NCBI GenBank assembly: GCA_015075445.1
Contig: JABTUJ010000014.1
Coordinates: forward strand, 99,579-163,578
Direction: 5' to 3'
DNA: 64,000 nucleotides
DNA from: Verrucomicrobiales bacterium
GTDB taxonomy: Bacteria; Verrucomicrobiota; Verrucomicrobiia; Limisphaerales; J093
Part shown: positions 55,676 to 64,000 of the stretch, in pieces
Position numbering within the stretch: the first letter of the stretch is position 1
How the letters are laid out: each line of letters starts with the position of its first letter
Position numbers and translations under genes: made by a program
Notes under the pieces: model-generated
Told to the model about the DNA's origin: nothing
Databases searched by the model: none
Seen by the model: only the letters and a program-made list of their open reading frames with translations

Positions 55676-55684
55676 GGGGAGGGA

Positions 55685-57088
55685 TCAGGGCGCGGCGGGG
55701 GCTTGTTGGGCCAGGGAGGTCTTGGGCTGGCGCAGCCGGGGGTAGTAGCCGGTGCCGATGCCCCGGCCGACGCCTTTGGAGGTGCCGGCCCAGACATCGT
55801 TGCCATCGAACTCGACACAGATCTGGAAGACATGCGGCACGTTGTAGCCGGTGTCCACAGTCTCGATGAGTTTGTCTTCCCGCATGATGCGGGCGTGGCC
55901 GGTGCGGTTCTTCCCGTCAGGGATGTAGGTGACCCAGGTGCAGGTCTCGGCATCCATGCAGGCGCCCAGGCCCTTGTCGGAGCAGAACCAGGCTTCCTGA
56001 CCGCTGCGGGCCTTGAGGTTGTTGTTGAAGTTGCTCGGCAGCCCGCAGTCATGGTCGAAGTAGCCGCGCCAGTGACGGCCGTCGTAGCGGCCCACACCGA
56101 AGTAGGAGGACACCCAGAGGACCTTGTCCACGTAGCTGGCGCCGGTAGTGATGACGTGAGGCACACCATCATCGCGATAGAGGTCAATCTCCATCTCCCC
56201 GTCCGGGTCGAGATAGGTCTTCCAGTTCTCGGTACGGGTGTCGAACTCGAGGACCCCGCTGCCCCAGACGGCCAGGTGAACTTTCTGGTCACGGTAACTG
56301 ACATTGTAGTTCCAGATCTCCTCCATCGGCGCATTGCGTTCGGTGAAGATATCCCACTTGTCGGTGCGGGGGCAGTAACGGCTTGCCCCGGCGGTGGTGG
56401 CGCACCAGATGTGATCGCGGTCAGCATCGACGGCCACGGCATAGACCACGTCGTTGACGAGCCCGCTGTTGAGCTGGTGGAAGTGGTCGAACCGACCCGC
56501 GCTGAACCGGGCCAGACCGCCCCCAAAGAGCCCGAGCCAGACTTCCCCGGTCTTCGGATCCACCTCGATGGCCGTGACAACCCGCCAGGGGAGGCCGTCC
56601 TTTTCCCGCCAGACTCTGATGCGCCGGGTGACCTTGTCATAGAAGGCCAGGCCGTCCTCGGTGCCGATCCAGATGCCGTCGCGGGCCGGGTCGGCGCGCA
56701 GCGCGAAGATGTGGTCATTGGGCAGGCCGTCCTTCGTCGTGATCTGCTCCCACTGGGTGTACACGTAGGGTCGGCCGGGGTCTGCGGGTTCGGCCGGTTC
56801 GGCGGCGAGCGCCGCGGCCGACGCCAGCCAGAATGCAAGGGTGACGGTGAAGTGCGAGGGTCGAAGGTCGAAGGTCGAAGTTCGAGGCTCGAAGGGCGAA
56901 GTTCGAAGGTCGCCCCTCGATCTCGCCACTTCGGACTTCGGCATTCGCCCTTCGGACTTCCCTATTCGCCCTTCGGACTTCGACAATCGCCCTTCGGACT
57001 TCTCTATTCGCCCTTCGAACTTCGGCATTCGCACTTCGCACTTCTCTATTCGCCCTTCGGCCTTCGACAATCGCACTTCGGACTTCAT
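55685..57088 (-). CDS. two-component-regulator-propeller protein with array-encoded N-terminus
   Basis: About 467 residues. The body (from about residue 80) has a signal-peptide-like segment (FTVTLAFWLASAAALAAEP) and a beta propeller of Reg_prop-type repeats (LPNDHIFALRADPARDGIWI, GTEDGLAFYD; LVNDVVYAVAVDADRDHIWC; then GLPSNFNNNLKA). No Met occurs near the signal segment. The only plausible start, ATG 57088 with AAGGAAAG upstream, lies beyond a repeat array and gives about 70 repetitive residues (EGRIEKSEGRLSKSEGRIGK) before the signal. The array thus seems to have been inserted just behind the original start codon. Export of the present product is doubtful unless an internal start is used. 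It lies 17 nt downstream of the cytochrome gene. Confidence 0.7.
   Translation of the reverse strand: MKSEVRLSKAEGRIEKCEVRMPKFEGRIEKSEGRLSKSEGRIGKSEGRMPKSEVARSRGDLRTSPFEPRTSTFDLRPSHFTVTLAFWLASAAALAAEPAEPADPGRPYVYTQWEQITTKDGLPNDHIFALRADPARDGIWIGTEDGLAFYDKVTRRIRVWREKDGLPWRVVTAIEVDPKTGEVWLGLFGGGLARFSAGRFDHFHQLNSGLVNDVVYAVAVDADRDHIWCATTAGASRYCPRTDKWDIFTERNAPMEEIWNYNVSYRDQKVHLAVWGSGVLEFDTRTENWKTYLDPDGEMEIDLYRDDGVPHVITTGASYVDKVLWVSSYFGVGRYDGRHWRGYFDHDCGLPSNFNNNLKARSGQEAWFCSDKGLGACMDAETCTWVTYIPDGKNRTGHARIMREDKLIETVDTGYNVPHVFQICVEFDGNDVWAGTSKGVGRGIGTGYYPRLRQPKTSLAQQAPAAP
56850..57088. repeat. low-complexity array with inverted arms inside a coding sequence
   Basis: The left arm (about 56855-56915) reads GTCGAAGGTCGAAGTTCGAG on the plus strand. 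After a short centre (TCGCCCCTCGATCTCGCC), the right arm (about 56930-57088) reads ACTTCGGACTTCGGCATTCG and CCTTCGGACTTC repeats, i.e. the opposite orientation. The inverted two-arm plan matches the 19.7- and 25.8-kb arrays, but with dialect-B words. It lies between the start codon and the signal peptide of the propeller gene. Confidence 0.85.
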
Positions 57089-57105
57089 ATCGTCTTTCCT
57101 TCGGT

Positions 57106-59976
57106 TCAGAGGGTCTTGAGGTATTCGACCAGATCATTGAGCTGGTCCTTGGTCATGTCGTTGGTGACGCCGTGCTGGTCGTACGGGTTGTAGACGGTCC
57201 AGATCTCCTCGAGGGTGGGGGCGATGCCGTTGTGCAGGTAGGGGGCGGAATCGTAGATGTTGTGGAGATGGGGCGCGTCGAACTTGCCGTCCCGGTCATA
57301 GGCGAACTTGGTGCCCACGTCATGGACTTTGCCGTCGGTGTAGAGCGGGGGGGGATGGCAGGTGACGCAGCGGTTGCCGACCGGGATGGGGGCGCCGTCG
57401 TTCTTGACGGTTCGCTCGAAGATGGCCTTGCCCCGGCGCTGGGCTTCGGTGAGGTCCTCGCCCAGTTTGCGATAGCGGTTGGGCGGGCGGGGGATGCTGC
57501 ACAGGTAGTAGTGCAGGTCTTCGAGTTGCTCGGCGTTGAAGGGCTGGATGCGGGTGATGAAGACGGCGAGGCGGGCGCCGCACTGGCGTTTGAGGCTGGG
57601 GTTGATGCCGATCCACTTGTAGGGGGCCATGTCGTTGATCCCGCGCAGGGTCCGGTTGTCGATCGGGCCCATGCCGATGCCGTCGTCTTCGATGTCGTAG
57701 ACGATGTTGTCGATATGACCGTCCGGATGACAACTGCTGCAGGAGAACTGGCGGCGGAAGGTGATGTCGGCGCTGTGGAAGAGCTTTTCGCCGCGGCGGC
57801 GTTTGCTGAGTTCCGGGGAGCCGCCGAGGTCGATGCGGGCGACGGCTTCGAAGCGCTCGAGATCGAGGACGGTGACCGAATCATCCAGCAGGCTGGCGAC
57901 GTAGGCGGTGCGGCCGTCGGCCGAGCAGACGATGCCGCGCGGGGCGGTTTGGGTGGGGATGTGACGGACGATGTACTCCGAGGGGAGGCCCGTGTGGTTG
58001 GGGATCACGTGGCGGCGTTGCGCGGGGGAGGCGGCTTCGAGGAGTTGGGTCAACTTGTCGAGGTCGACGACGGCGACGCGATCGGTGCCGCTGCTGGTCA
58101 CGAGGGCATGGCGGCCGTCCGGGGTCACGCACACATCGATGGGGTCGGGGAAGCAGAGGTGGTTTTCGTCCAGGAGGACCTGGTCCACGGTGCCGTCGCG
58201 CCAGACGAGACCCAGCCCGTTGGAGATGGTCCACCCGTGGTTGATGCGGGTCATGGGGACGAGGTTCTTGGTGCGCAGCAGGACCGTGAGTGCGTAATCG
58301 CCGCTGGGATGCCAGGCGATGCCCTGAAGCAGGTTGGCGGCGGGGACCGGAATCCGGTCCGAGACCCAGGCGCGGGCGGTGTCGATGACGGTGATTTCGG
58401 AAAGGGAGGGCTGGCGGTCGCCGACGAAGCGGGAGAGGGCATGCGTGACGTAGAGGGAGCGGCCGTCGGGAGAGAGGGCCAGGGACCAGGGGGAGCGGCT
58501 GGCGCTGAGCCGCTTGATCTCCTGCAGGGTGGCGAGGTCGACGACGGAGATGTTGTCGAGGGCGGTGTTGAGGACGTAGAGGTGGCGGCCGGCCGGGTCG
58601 ACGAGCAGGCCGTGGGGTTCGTCGCCGACCTCGACAGTGGCGGTGACAGCGTGGGTGGCCACGTCGACGACGGACACGGTGTCATCGAGCCGGTTGGAGA
58701 CGAAGGCGCGACGGCCGTCCGGGGCGAAGGCCACGTCGTGAGGTTGTCCGCCGACGGGGATCTCGAGTCGTTTGGTGCGGGTGGCGGTGTCGACCACGAC
58801 GACGGAGGCGGAAGCTTCGCAGGCGATCCACAGCTCGCGGCCGTCGGGTGTGAGGGCGAGGTTCTGCGGGTTCTTGTAGGCCGGTTCGGCGGCGGCGGTG
58901 GAGGGCGGAGGCTTGGTTGGATGGGCGATGGCCTGCAGCGCCGCGGTGTAGTCGAAGGGTTTGCCGTGGGCGTTCTCGTGGCAGGCCGCGCAGGTGTTGG
59001 GGCCGACCTCGAGCAGGCCTTTGGCGCGGGACGCGGCCTTGTCGAGCATGACGGCCTCGGGGGAGTAGTCGCTGCCAGGACCGTGACAGGCTTCGCACTG
59101 GACGCCGTCGCGCGCATCAAAGCCGGGCAGGAAACTCGCGGCTTCGAGGCCGTGGCCGGTCGTATGGCAGCGGAGGCATTGCGCGGCTTTTTGGGGGTCG
59201 CCGGTGACGCCGGCTTCGCGAGCCAGTTCGAGGGCGCGCGGGGTGCTGAGGACGGCGTAGGCCCGGGCGTGTTGCGAGAGCCGCCACTGGCTGAACTGGA
59301 AGTTGAACTTTGGGCCGGTGTGGCATTGGGTGCAGGCCATCACGCCGGTGTACTGGAACGGGCTGGCTGGGGGAGGCGGCGTCTCCGTCGAGCCGGCGGT
59401 CGGGGCCTCGGGTCGCGGTTTGGGGTGGGCGATGGCCTGCCAGGCGGCGTCGAGATCGAACGGCTTCTTCTTCAGGACGGCGTCGTGGGAACCTTTGGCG
59501 CGGTGGCAGAGGAGACAATCCTCCTTGGTGGGCATCTTGAGTCCATGGGCCATGGCCTTGGTGCGGTCCCGCATGATGTCCTCGGGGGCGTACTCGCTGC
59601 CCGGACCGTGGCACGCCTCGCACTGCAGCCCGTCCTCGAGGTGGAATCCCTCGGCCCGTTCCCATACCTCGGCGTCGGCGGCGGTCGAGTGACAGCCCAG
59701 GCACATGCGCGAGCGGTGGGGTTCCTCGGTGAGGCCGCTGAGCCGGGTGATCTCGGCGGCGGCGGGGTGGGAGAGGGACGCGTAGGCCTTGGCGTGGGCG
59801 GTGAGACGCCACTTGCTGAACTGATGGCCCATGACGGGGCCTTGATGGCATTCGCCACAGGCCTGGGCACCGATGTAAAAGGGGTCTTTGGCGGCGGCGG
59901 AGGCGAGGGGAGCGGCGGGCCCGAGGCTGGCGAGGAGCAGGGCCGACAGGGCGGTGAAGAGCCGGAAGGATCTCAT
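57106..59976 (-). CDS. ten-heme c-type cytochrome fused to YVTN propeller and di-heme peroxidase-like domain
   Basis: A 956-residue exported redox protein. After a signal peptide (FTALSALLLASLGPAA) there are two similar tetraheme modules of the cytochrome c554/multiheme type: CGECH, CLGCH, CEACH, CLLCH (about residues 40-160) and CTQCH, CLRCH, CEACH, CAACH (about 215-335). A seven-bladed YVTN/NHL-like propeller follows (about 350-720, with LALTPDGRELWIACEAS and VDVATHAVTATVEVGDEPHG). A C-terminal cytochrome-c-peroxidase/MauG-like part carries CSSCH and CVTCH (about 730-956). That makes ten CxxCH sites. It probably moves electrons in the periplasm or at the surface; the donor is unknown. The ASPIC gene ends 31 nt upstream and the propeller gene starts 17 nt downstream, so co-transcription is likely. 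Confidence 0.85.
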   Translation of the reverse strand: MRSFRLFTALSALLLASLGPAAPLASAAAKDPFYIGAQACGECHQGPVMGHQFSKWRLTAHAKAYASLSHPAAAEITRLSGLTEEPHRSRMCLGCHSTAADAEVWERAEGFHLEDGLQCEACHGPGSEYAPEDIMRDRTKAMAHGLKMPTKEDCLLCHRAKGSHDAVLKKKPFDLDAAWQAIAHPKPRPEAPTAGSTETPPPPASPFQYTGVMACTQCHTGPKFNFQFSQWRLSQHARAYAVLSTPRALELAREAGVTGDPQKAAQCLRCHTTGHGLEAASFLPGFDARDGVQCEACHGPGSDYSPEAVMLDKAASRAKGLLEVGPNTCAACHENAHGKPFDYTAALQAIAHPTKPPPSTAAAEPAYKNPQNLALTPDGRELWIACEASASVVVVDTATRTKRLEIPVGGQPHDVAFAPDGRRAFVSNRLDDTVSVVDVATHAVTATVEVGDEPHGLLVDPAGRHLYVLNTALDNISVVDLATLQEIKRLSASRSPWSLALSPDGRSLYVTHALSRFVGDRQPSLSEITVIDTARAWVSDRIPVPAANLLQGIAWHPSGDYALTVLLRTKNLVPMTRINHGWTISNGLGLVWRDGTVDQVLLDENHLCFPDPIDVCVTPDGRHALVTSSGTDRVAVVDLDKLTQLLEAASPAQRRHVIPNHTGLPSEYIVRHIPTQTAPRGIVCSADGRTAYVASLLDDSVTVLDLERFEAVARIDLGGSPELSKRRRGEKLFHSADITFRRQFSCSSCHPDGHIDNIVYDIEDDGIGMGPIDNRTLRGINDMAPYKWIGINPSLKRQCGARLAVFITRIQPFNAEQLEDLHYYLCSIPRPPNRYRKLGEDLTEAQRRGKAIFERTVKNDGAPIPVGNRCVTCHPPPLYTDGKVHDVGTKFAYDRDGKFDAPHLHNIYDSAPYLHNGIAPTLEEIWTVYNPYDQHGVTNDMTKDQLNDLVEYLKTL

Positions 59977-60007
59977 GGTGCGGTGGTGGATGAGGCGGTC
60001 GGGCGGT

Positions 60008-61836
60008 TCATCGGGGTGGCGTCGGGCCGGTGGGCGGGGAAGCGGGCTTGGTGCCGCCGGGCACGCGCAGGATCTGGTTGGCGGGCACCTGGGTGAGGGT
60101 CTGGCGTTGGCCGTCCGGCCAGCGGATCTCGACGGTGTCGGCGACGGTGTGGGCGCCGAGGCCGAAGTGGGGTCGGGGGTCGTTCGAGACCAGGTAACCG
60201 TTGACGCCGAGGACGGGCTGGATCTGGGTGAGGGAACCGGTCTTGACGGTGACGGTGGCGCCGAGGGCGACCATGCCGGTGTCGGCGAGGACGGGCACGA
60301 CCTTGAGCCAGGCCTGGGTGTTGCCGCCGTCGTTGCGGAGGAGGCGCGGCTGGCCGTGGAGGGCGAACATCAGGAGGTCGAGGTCGCCGTCGTTGTCGAT
60401 GTCCGCGAAGGCGGCGCCGCGGCCGACGTACTTGGTCTGGAAGAAGTCGCCGGACTGCCGGGCGCGGTCGAGGAACCGGGATTTTCCATCCCAGCGGGCG
60501 ATGACGGGATCCTCGAGGTAGAGGTGGTGGGGATCGCCGTTGGCGAGGAAGAGGTCCACGTAACCGTCGTTGTCGAGGTCGACGAGCAAGCCGCCCCAGC
60601 CGGTGTACTGGCCGCAGAGCAAGGCGAGGCCGGACTGCGAGGTGACATCCATGAAGAAGCCGGCTTTGATCTGGACCATGAGCGAGCTGTAGCCCATGTC
60701 GGGGACCAGGATGTCGATCAAGCCGTTGCGGTTGACGTCGGCGACGAAGGGGCCCATCGAGGACACGCCCTGACCGCCTTCGCCGAACGCGGTGCCGGTT
60801 TCGGGGCCGAGATCGCGGAAGCGCCCCTGGCCGTCGTTGATCCAGAGGTTGTTGGCCATGGCGTCGTTGGTGACGTAAATGTCCGGGTGGCCGTCGTTGT
60901 TGAGGTCGCACACGACTCCGCCCATGCCGCGGCCGGTGAGTTCGAGCAGCCCGGTTTCCTCCGTCACGTCGGTGAAGGTGCCGTCGCCGTTGTTCCGGTA
61001 GAGGCGGTCGGGGAGGCCGGGGTAGGAAAGGGGGCCGGGGAAGTTGTCGGCCTTGTAGTAGGCGCCGGTGCGTTGAAAGGCGCCCTTGTCATATTCGAGG
61101 TAGTGGACGACGAAGACATCGAGCCAGCCGTCGCCGTTGTAGTCGAACCAGGGCGCCGCGAGGGCCCAGCCGGGGCAGGCCAGGCCAGCCTGGTCGGTGA
61201 CGTCGGTGAAGCGTCGCCGTTGTTGCGGTGCTGGTGGATGCCGCGGCCGCAGCGGTAAGACGTAGAGGTCGAGGTCACCCGTCGCGGTCGGTCGGCAGCC
61301 GAAGCGGCCATGCCGTAGCTGTCTTCGTAGCCACCCACCCCGGCCTGGGCAGTCACGTCCGTGAAGGTGCCGTCGCCGTTGTTCCGGTAGAGGGCGTTGC
61401 GCAATTTACCTTTGAACGTGCGACCGCGGTTGTCGCTGATGTCGGGGTGCCAGCGGCCGTTGACGAAGTAGATGTCCTGGAAGCCGTCGTTGTTGTAGTC
61501 GAAGAACAGGCCGCCCGGGCCGGTGGCCTCGACGATGTTGCTCAGGTCGAGGTCCCCGAGGTGATGGCGGAAGCGGATGCCGGCGGTGGCGGTGACATCG
61601 GTGAACCGGGGCCAGGGGGGTGCGTCGTTCGCCGCGGTCACGGAGGGTGCGGGGTTCGTGATCCCGACCATCCCGGCCAGCAGCACCAGTCGGGTGGCGC
61701 GGAGCGCTGATGCCGGAGACGTCCGAGCAACCCGCCTTGCCGGGACGAGTGCGTGGGGGGTCGTGCCGCGAGCGGCGGCGCCCCGTGGCGGGTGGCGGCG
61801 GGGCTTGCCGCCGGGGTGGAGGGGGTGCTGGATCAT
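60008..61836 (-). CDS. ASPIC/UnbV and VCBS-repeat protein, frameshifted in the middle
   Basis: An exported FG-GAP/VCBS-repeat propeller with a C-terminal ASPIC/UnbV domain (ending GAHTVADTVEIRWPDGQRQT). ATG 61836 overlaps the previous stop by 4 nt. A hydrophobic export segment (RLVLLAGMVGI, about residues 47-57) follows a long basic leader. Blades are visible as FFDYNNDGFQDIYFVNGRWH, RNALYRNNGDGTFTDVTAQA and, in the downstream frame, CDLNNDGHPDIYVTNDAMAN and LVDLDNDGYVDLFLANGDPH. After SYGMAASAAD (about 61300) the expected GDLDLYV and NNGDGTFTDV blades are recoverable only by changing frame several times until about 61190. They continue in a third frame from about 60967. Clustered indels mean decay or assembly error. 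Confidence 0.7.
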
Positions 61837-63911
61837 GGCGCGGGCGCGGGAGGGGGAAGGGTTGTGGGGATGAGGTTCTGCGGGGTCGTGAAGGGCGCCC
61901 CCAGATCCACCCATTGAATGACGGTGCGAAGTTCCTCGGGACGCAGCGCCCGGCCGTGGTCCGCTGGCGGCATGAGCTTGACGGCCGCGGGCACGAGTTC
62001 GCGGGCGCTGTCGGCCCGATCCCAAGGCCGCGAGGTGTTGGCGCCCAAGAGATGCCAGACCAGCCGGCTGGTGCGGGCGCGACCGGGCTCGACATACGCC
62101 TGGGAGCGGCTGGTCGCGGGCTCGGCCGTGGGACCGGGCGCGACCAAGGTACGGTAGGCTCGCTCGAGGTCAGCGGGGGTCGGAGGGCGGCGAGTGAGCG
62201 GCAGGGTGAGTGGCGTGTCGGAGCCGCCGTGGCAGTCGGCGAGCGCGCAGCGCTTTTGCAGGAGCGGCGCGATGTCATCGCAGAACGAGAGGGTGCGGCG
62301 CGCGGCGGGAGGGAGGGTGAGGCGATTGGACGGGCGCCGCAACGCGAGGACGTATTCGTTCTCCGGGATGCGCTCGGGATCTTCGTGGCAGCCGATGCAA
62401 CCGCGCGTTTCCTTCGGTTGCACCCAGATCCAGCCGCAGGTGGCCAGGGCGAGGCCATGCTCGTCGAGGGTTTGCAGCAGCAGAGGTGTGCTGGCGGGGA
62501 CCTCGACGTTAAACGAGCCGTCGGCTTCGACGGGGGCTTCGCCGATGAGCCGGCGGGGGATGGGGATGGATGTGGTGGCGGCCGAGGCAAGCCCGGCGGT
62601 TGAGCCGTGATCCAGCAGGCCTTCGATGAATCGGACGCGTTTGACCTCACCCCGGGCGAGGTGAGGGGCGAGGCGTTCGTCGGCGGTATAGCAGTTGAGA
62701 CCGTAGAACGTGCCGTTGGTGGCGGTCATCTCGACGACCGTCGAGTGACCGTCCGGGCGCGGGCGGGGCGCGAGGGGCCGGGCCTGCAGTTCGTGGAACC
62801 GCGGATCGTCGTAGAGCAACTCGGCGCGGCCTTCGCTTGCGTCGAAACGGTAAACCCCCCAGGAACCGGAACTGTCGGCGGTCCGACGCGACACCACCAG
62901 TTCGTTGCCCCGCCAGGGGAACGGATGGGCGTAGACATGGGCAGGGTCATCAGTCAGCCGCCGGTAGGTGACGTGGGGCCGGCGTTCCTCGACGCAGGCC
63001 AGTTGTCCGGAGCCGTCCGGCATGGGTTCGTCAGCCTCGATGAACACGACCAGGCCCGCCGGGGTCGCGCAGGGCATGCGTTGTACGCGACGGCCCAGGC
63101 GGCCCCCGTAGAACTCCATGTCCGCGCCTTCGATGTGAATCGCATGGAGACCCATCCGTGCGGGCGGGCCCCCGGGTTCCAGGGGTTGCCGTTCCGCGGT
63201 GTAGATGACCCGGCCATCCCACATCTGGAACGGGTCCTGGCTGGGGTGAGGCGACCAGGTCAGCCGGCGCAACTCGGTGCCGTCGAGTTTGACGTTGAAC
63301 AGGTTGGGGCCGGGCGCGGTTCGTTGATCGGGCAGCACCGCAGGGGTTGCAGTGAAGACGGTGGTGATCCAGGGCTCGGGAGAGTCGAGCGTGAAGAGCG
63401 TGGACACGTAGATCGGTTGGCGGGCGTCCAGGTGCTCGGGGCTGATGGCGCGCCAACCCTGGCCGGCCAGTTCGCGTTCGTACACCCGCCATGAGGACCC
63501 GGGCTGGTGCTGGCCGGCGACCAGCACTTTGCGGGCATCGAAGGAGAGCGCGGGATCGCATGCGGAATAGAGGCCTTCCGACAGCACCTGCACCGTGCCC
63601 TCGGGGGAAATCACGACCACCCGTGCGCCGAGGAAAAGGTCATGGTTGAGGGTCGTTCCGGTGGGGCCGGAGGTTAGCGTGGTGGTCAGGGGGATTTGAG
63701 TCAGGAGCAGGGGGAACTCGCGCGCGGTGGTCTGGGCGGCGTTGCCCACGGGCCCGCCCATGCCCAGGGCAAGGCCCGCCACCGTCGCGAGCAACCTGAT
63801 CCAGCCACGCGGCCGACTTCGGGTGGATGGCTTCCTGTTCCTTTCGGACCTAGGGAGGGACCCCAAAGCTGCTGGGGCGGAGGACAAAGGGGGAAGAAGC
63901 TCAAAGCTCAA
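61833..63911 (-). CDS. HzsA-like (hydrazine synthase alpha-related) secreted cytochrome/PD40 protein
   Basis: About 692 residues as read. The body resembles proteins annotated as having the hydrazine-synthase alpha-subunit middle domain plus TolB-like blades (LFNVKLDGTELRRLTWSPHP, VVISPEGTVQVLSEG). A heme site lies in ETRGCIGCHEDPERIP (about residue 512), and a second cysteine pair CALADCHGG (C-x4-CH, about 560) sits in a cytochrome-c-like segment just before PADLERAYRTLV. Real hydrazine synthase also needs the beta and gamma subunits, which are not here, so the reaction is unknown. The start is odd: no ATG precedes the export segment (GWIRLLATVAGLALGMGG). The reading frame opens at a TTG inside repeat DNA at 63911 and the first 30 or so residues are repeat-encoded. 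It is the first gene of the minus-strand cluster. Confidence 0.7.
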   Translation of the reverse strand: MSFELLPPLSSAPAALGSLPRSERNRKPSTRSRPRGWIRLLATVAGLALGMGGPVGNAAQTTAREFPLLLTQIPLTTTLTSGPTGTTLNHDLFLGARVVVISPEGTVQVLSEGLYSACDPALSFDARKVLVAGQHQPGSSWRVYERELAGQGWRAISPEHLDARQPIYVSTLFTLDSPEPWITTVFTATPAVLPDQRTAPGPNLFNVKLDGTELRRLTWSPHPSQDPFQMWDGRVIYTAERQPLEPGGPPARMGLHAIHIEGADMEFYGGRLGRRVQRMPCATPAGLVVFIEADEPMPDGSGQLACVEERRPHVTYRRLTDDPAHVYAHPFPWRGNELVVSRRTADSSGSWGVYRFDASEGRAELLYDDPRFHELQARPLAPRPRPDGHSTVVEMTATNGTFYGLNCYTADERLAPHLARGEVKRVRFIEGLLDHGSTAGLASAATTSIPIPRRLIGEAPVEADGSFNVEVPASTPLLLQTLDEHGLALATCGWIWVQPKETRGCIGCHEDPERIPENEYVLALRRPSNRLTLPPAARRTLSFCDDIAPLLQKRCALADCHGGSDTPLTLPLTRRPPTPADLERAYRTLVAPGPTAEPATSRSQAYVEPGRARTSRLVWHLLGANTSRPWDRADSARELVPAAVKLMPPADHGRALRPEELRTVIQWVDLGAPFTTPQNLIPTTLPPPAPAP

Positions 63912-63945
63912 AGGCCAAAGCTCAAGGGAAGCTCCAGGGTACCAA
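63896..63945. repeat. single left-arm fragment of low-complexity array
   Basis: GAAGAAGCTCAAAGCTCAAA and CCAAAGCTCAAGGGAAGCTC in the orientation of the left arms at 19.7 and 25.8 kb. It lies between the HzsA-like frame and a possible gene start at the right edge; whether a right arm follows cannot be seen. Confidence 0.7.
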
Positions 63946-63964
63946 GAGCGGGCCCGGCCCCACG

Positions 63965-64000
63965 ATGAACCGACCGGGCTGGGTGCCCCTTCTGCATTCT
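63965..64000 (+). CDS. possible start of a gene running off the right edge
   Basis: ATG 63965 opens 12 codons (MNRPGWVPLLHS) to the window end. It sits just after array DNA, as do the two DUF1501 starts. Too short to identify, and no ribosome-binding site is visible. Confidence 0.25.
   Translation, partial: MNRPGWVPLLHS

Noticed and set aside
61833..63911. Genuine hydrazine synthase (anammox)
   Set aside because: Beta and gamma subunits and the other anammox genes are absent; HzsA-like proteins are widespread in Verrucomicrobia and Planctomycetes without anammox.

Overview
The window looks like chromosome of a GC-rich Verrucomicrobium (Pedosphaera/Limisphaerales-like), with a strong Planctomycetes-Verrucomicrobia-Chlamydiae flavour. 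This is inferred from content: two PSD1 (DUF1549/DUF1553 plus planctomycete cytochrome c) and DUF1501 gene pairs, S1 sulfatases, a prepilin-like protein, a PEP-CTERM tail, many secreted proteins with Sec or Tat signals, and dispersed palindromic and low-complexity repeats between genes. I saw no rRNA, tRNA or CRISPR array.

Layout. 1-6.2 kb (minus): a partial FdhF/YdeP-type molybdopterin oxidoreductase and a 1428-residue secreted FN3/WD40-like protein. 6.2-6.8 kb: an intrinsic terminator and a possibly structured RNA. 6.8-16 kb: an MBL/beta-CASP hydrolase, a sulfatase translationally coupled to a double-retropepsin protein, a DUF5060 glycosidase, a HepT/MNT module and a calcineurin-like phosphoesterase. 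16.4-29.5 kb: two tandem PSD1-DUF1501 pairs separated by a Uma2 nuclease-like gene; the second PSD1 gene is frameshifted. Both pairs have their intergenic space filled with low-complexity arrays whose left and right halves are inverted copies. In the second pair a four-helix-bundle (S23/Avd-like) gene sits between the two arms. 29.6-37.3 kb: a large unrecognised secreted protein, a zinc alcohol dehydrogenase and a damaged double sulfatase. 37.4-51.4 kb: an exonuclease-RecQ-UvrD fusion helicase, an S9 peptidase, a prepilin-like protein, a spermidine-synthase-like membrane protein carrying in-frame repeat DNA, prmC and a GH172-like protein.

51.9-63.9 kb (minus) is a co-oriented redox and secretion cluster: HzsA-like cytochrome protein, ASPIC/VCBS protein, a ten-heme cytochrome/propeller fusion, a two-component-propeller protein, an ABC substrate-binding protein, a truncated second substrate-binding protein and a POT transporter. 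Several junctions are very short or overlap by 4 nt (ATGA). A second dialect of the low-complexity array has entered this cluster. It truncates one gene, supplies the N-terminal codons of another and reads through in frame to the transporter start.

The most unusual theme is this array family: head-to-head inverted arms, little or no stop-codon content, a position hard against start and stop codons, and one copy enclosing a four-helix-bundle gene. That resembles the layout of 23S rRNA intervening sequences (an S23 gene inside a stem), but here between protein genes. Clusters of frameshifts at about 25.2-25.4 and 61.2-61.3 kb, and matching internal deletions in both sulfatase domains, could be real decay or assembly errors. 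This cannot be settled from sequence alone.
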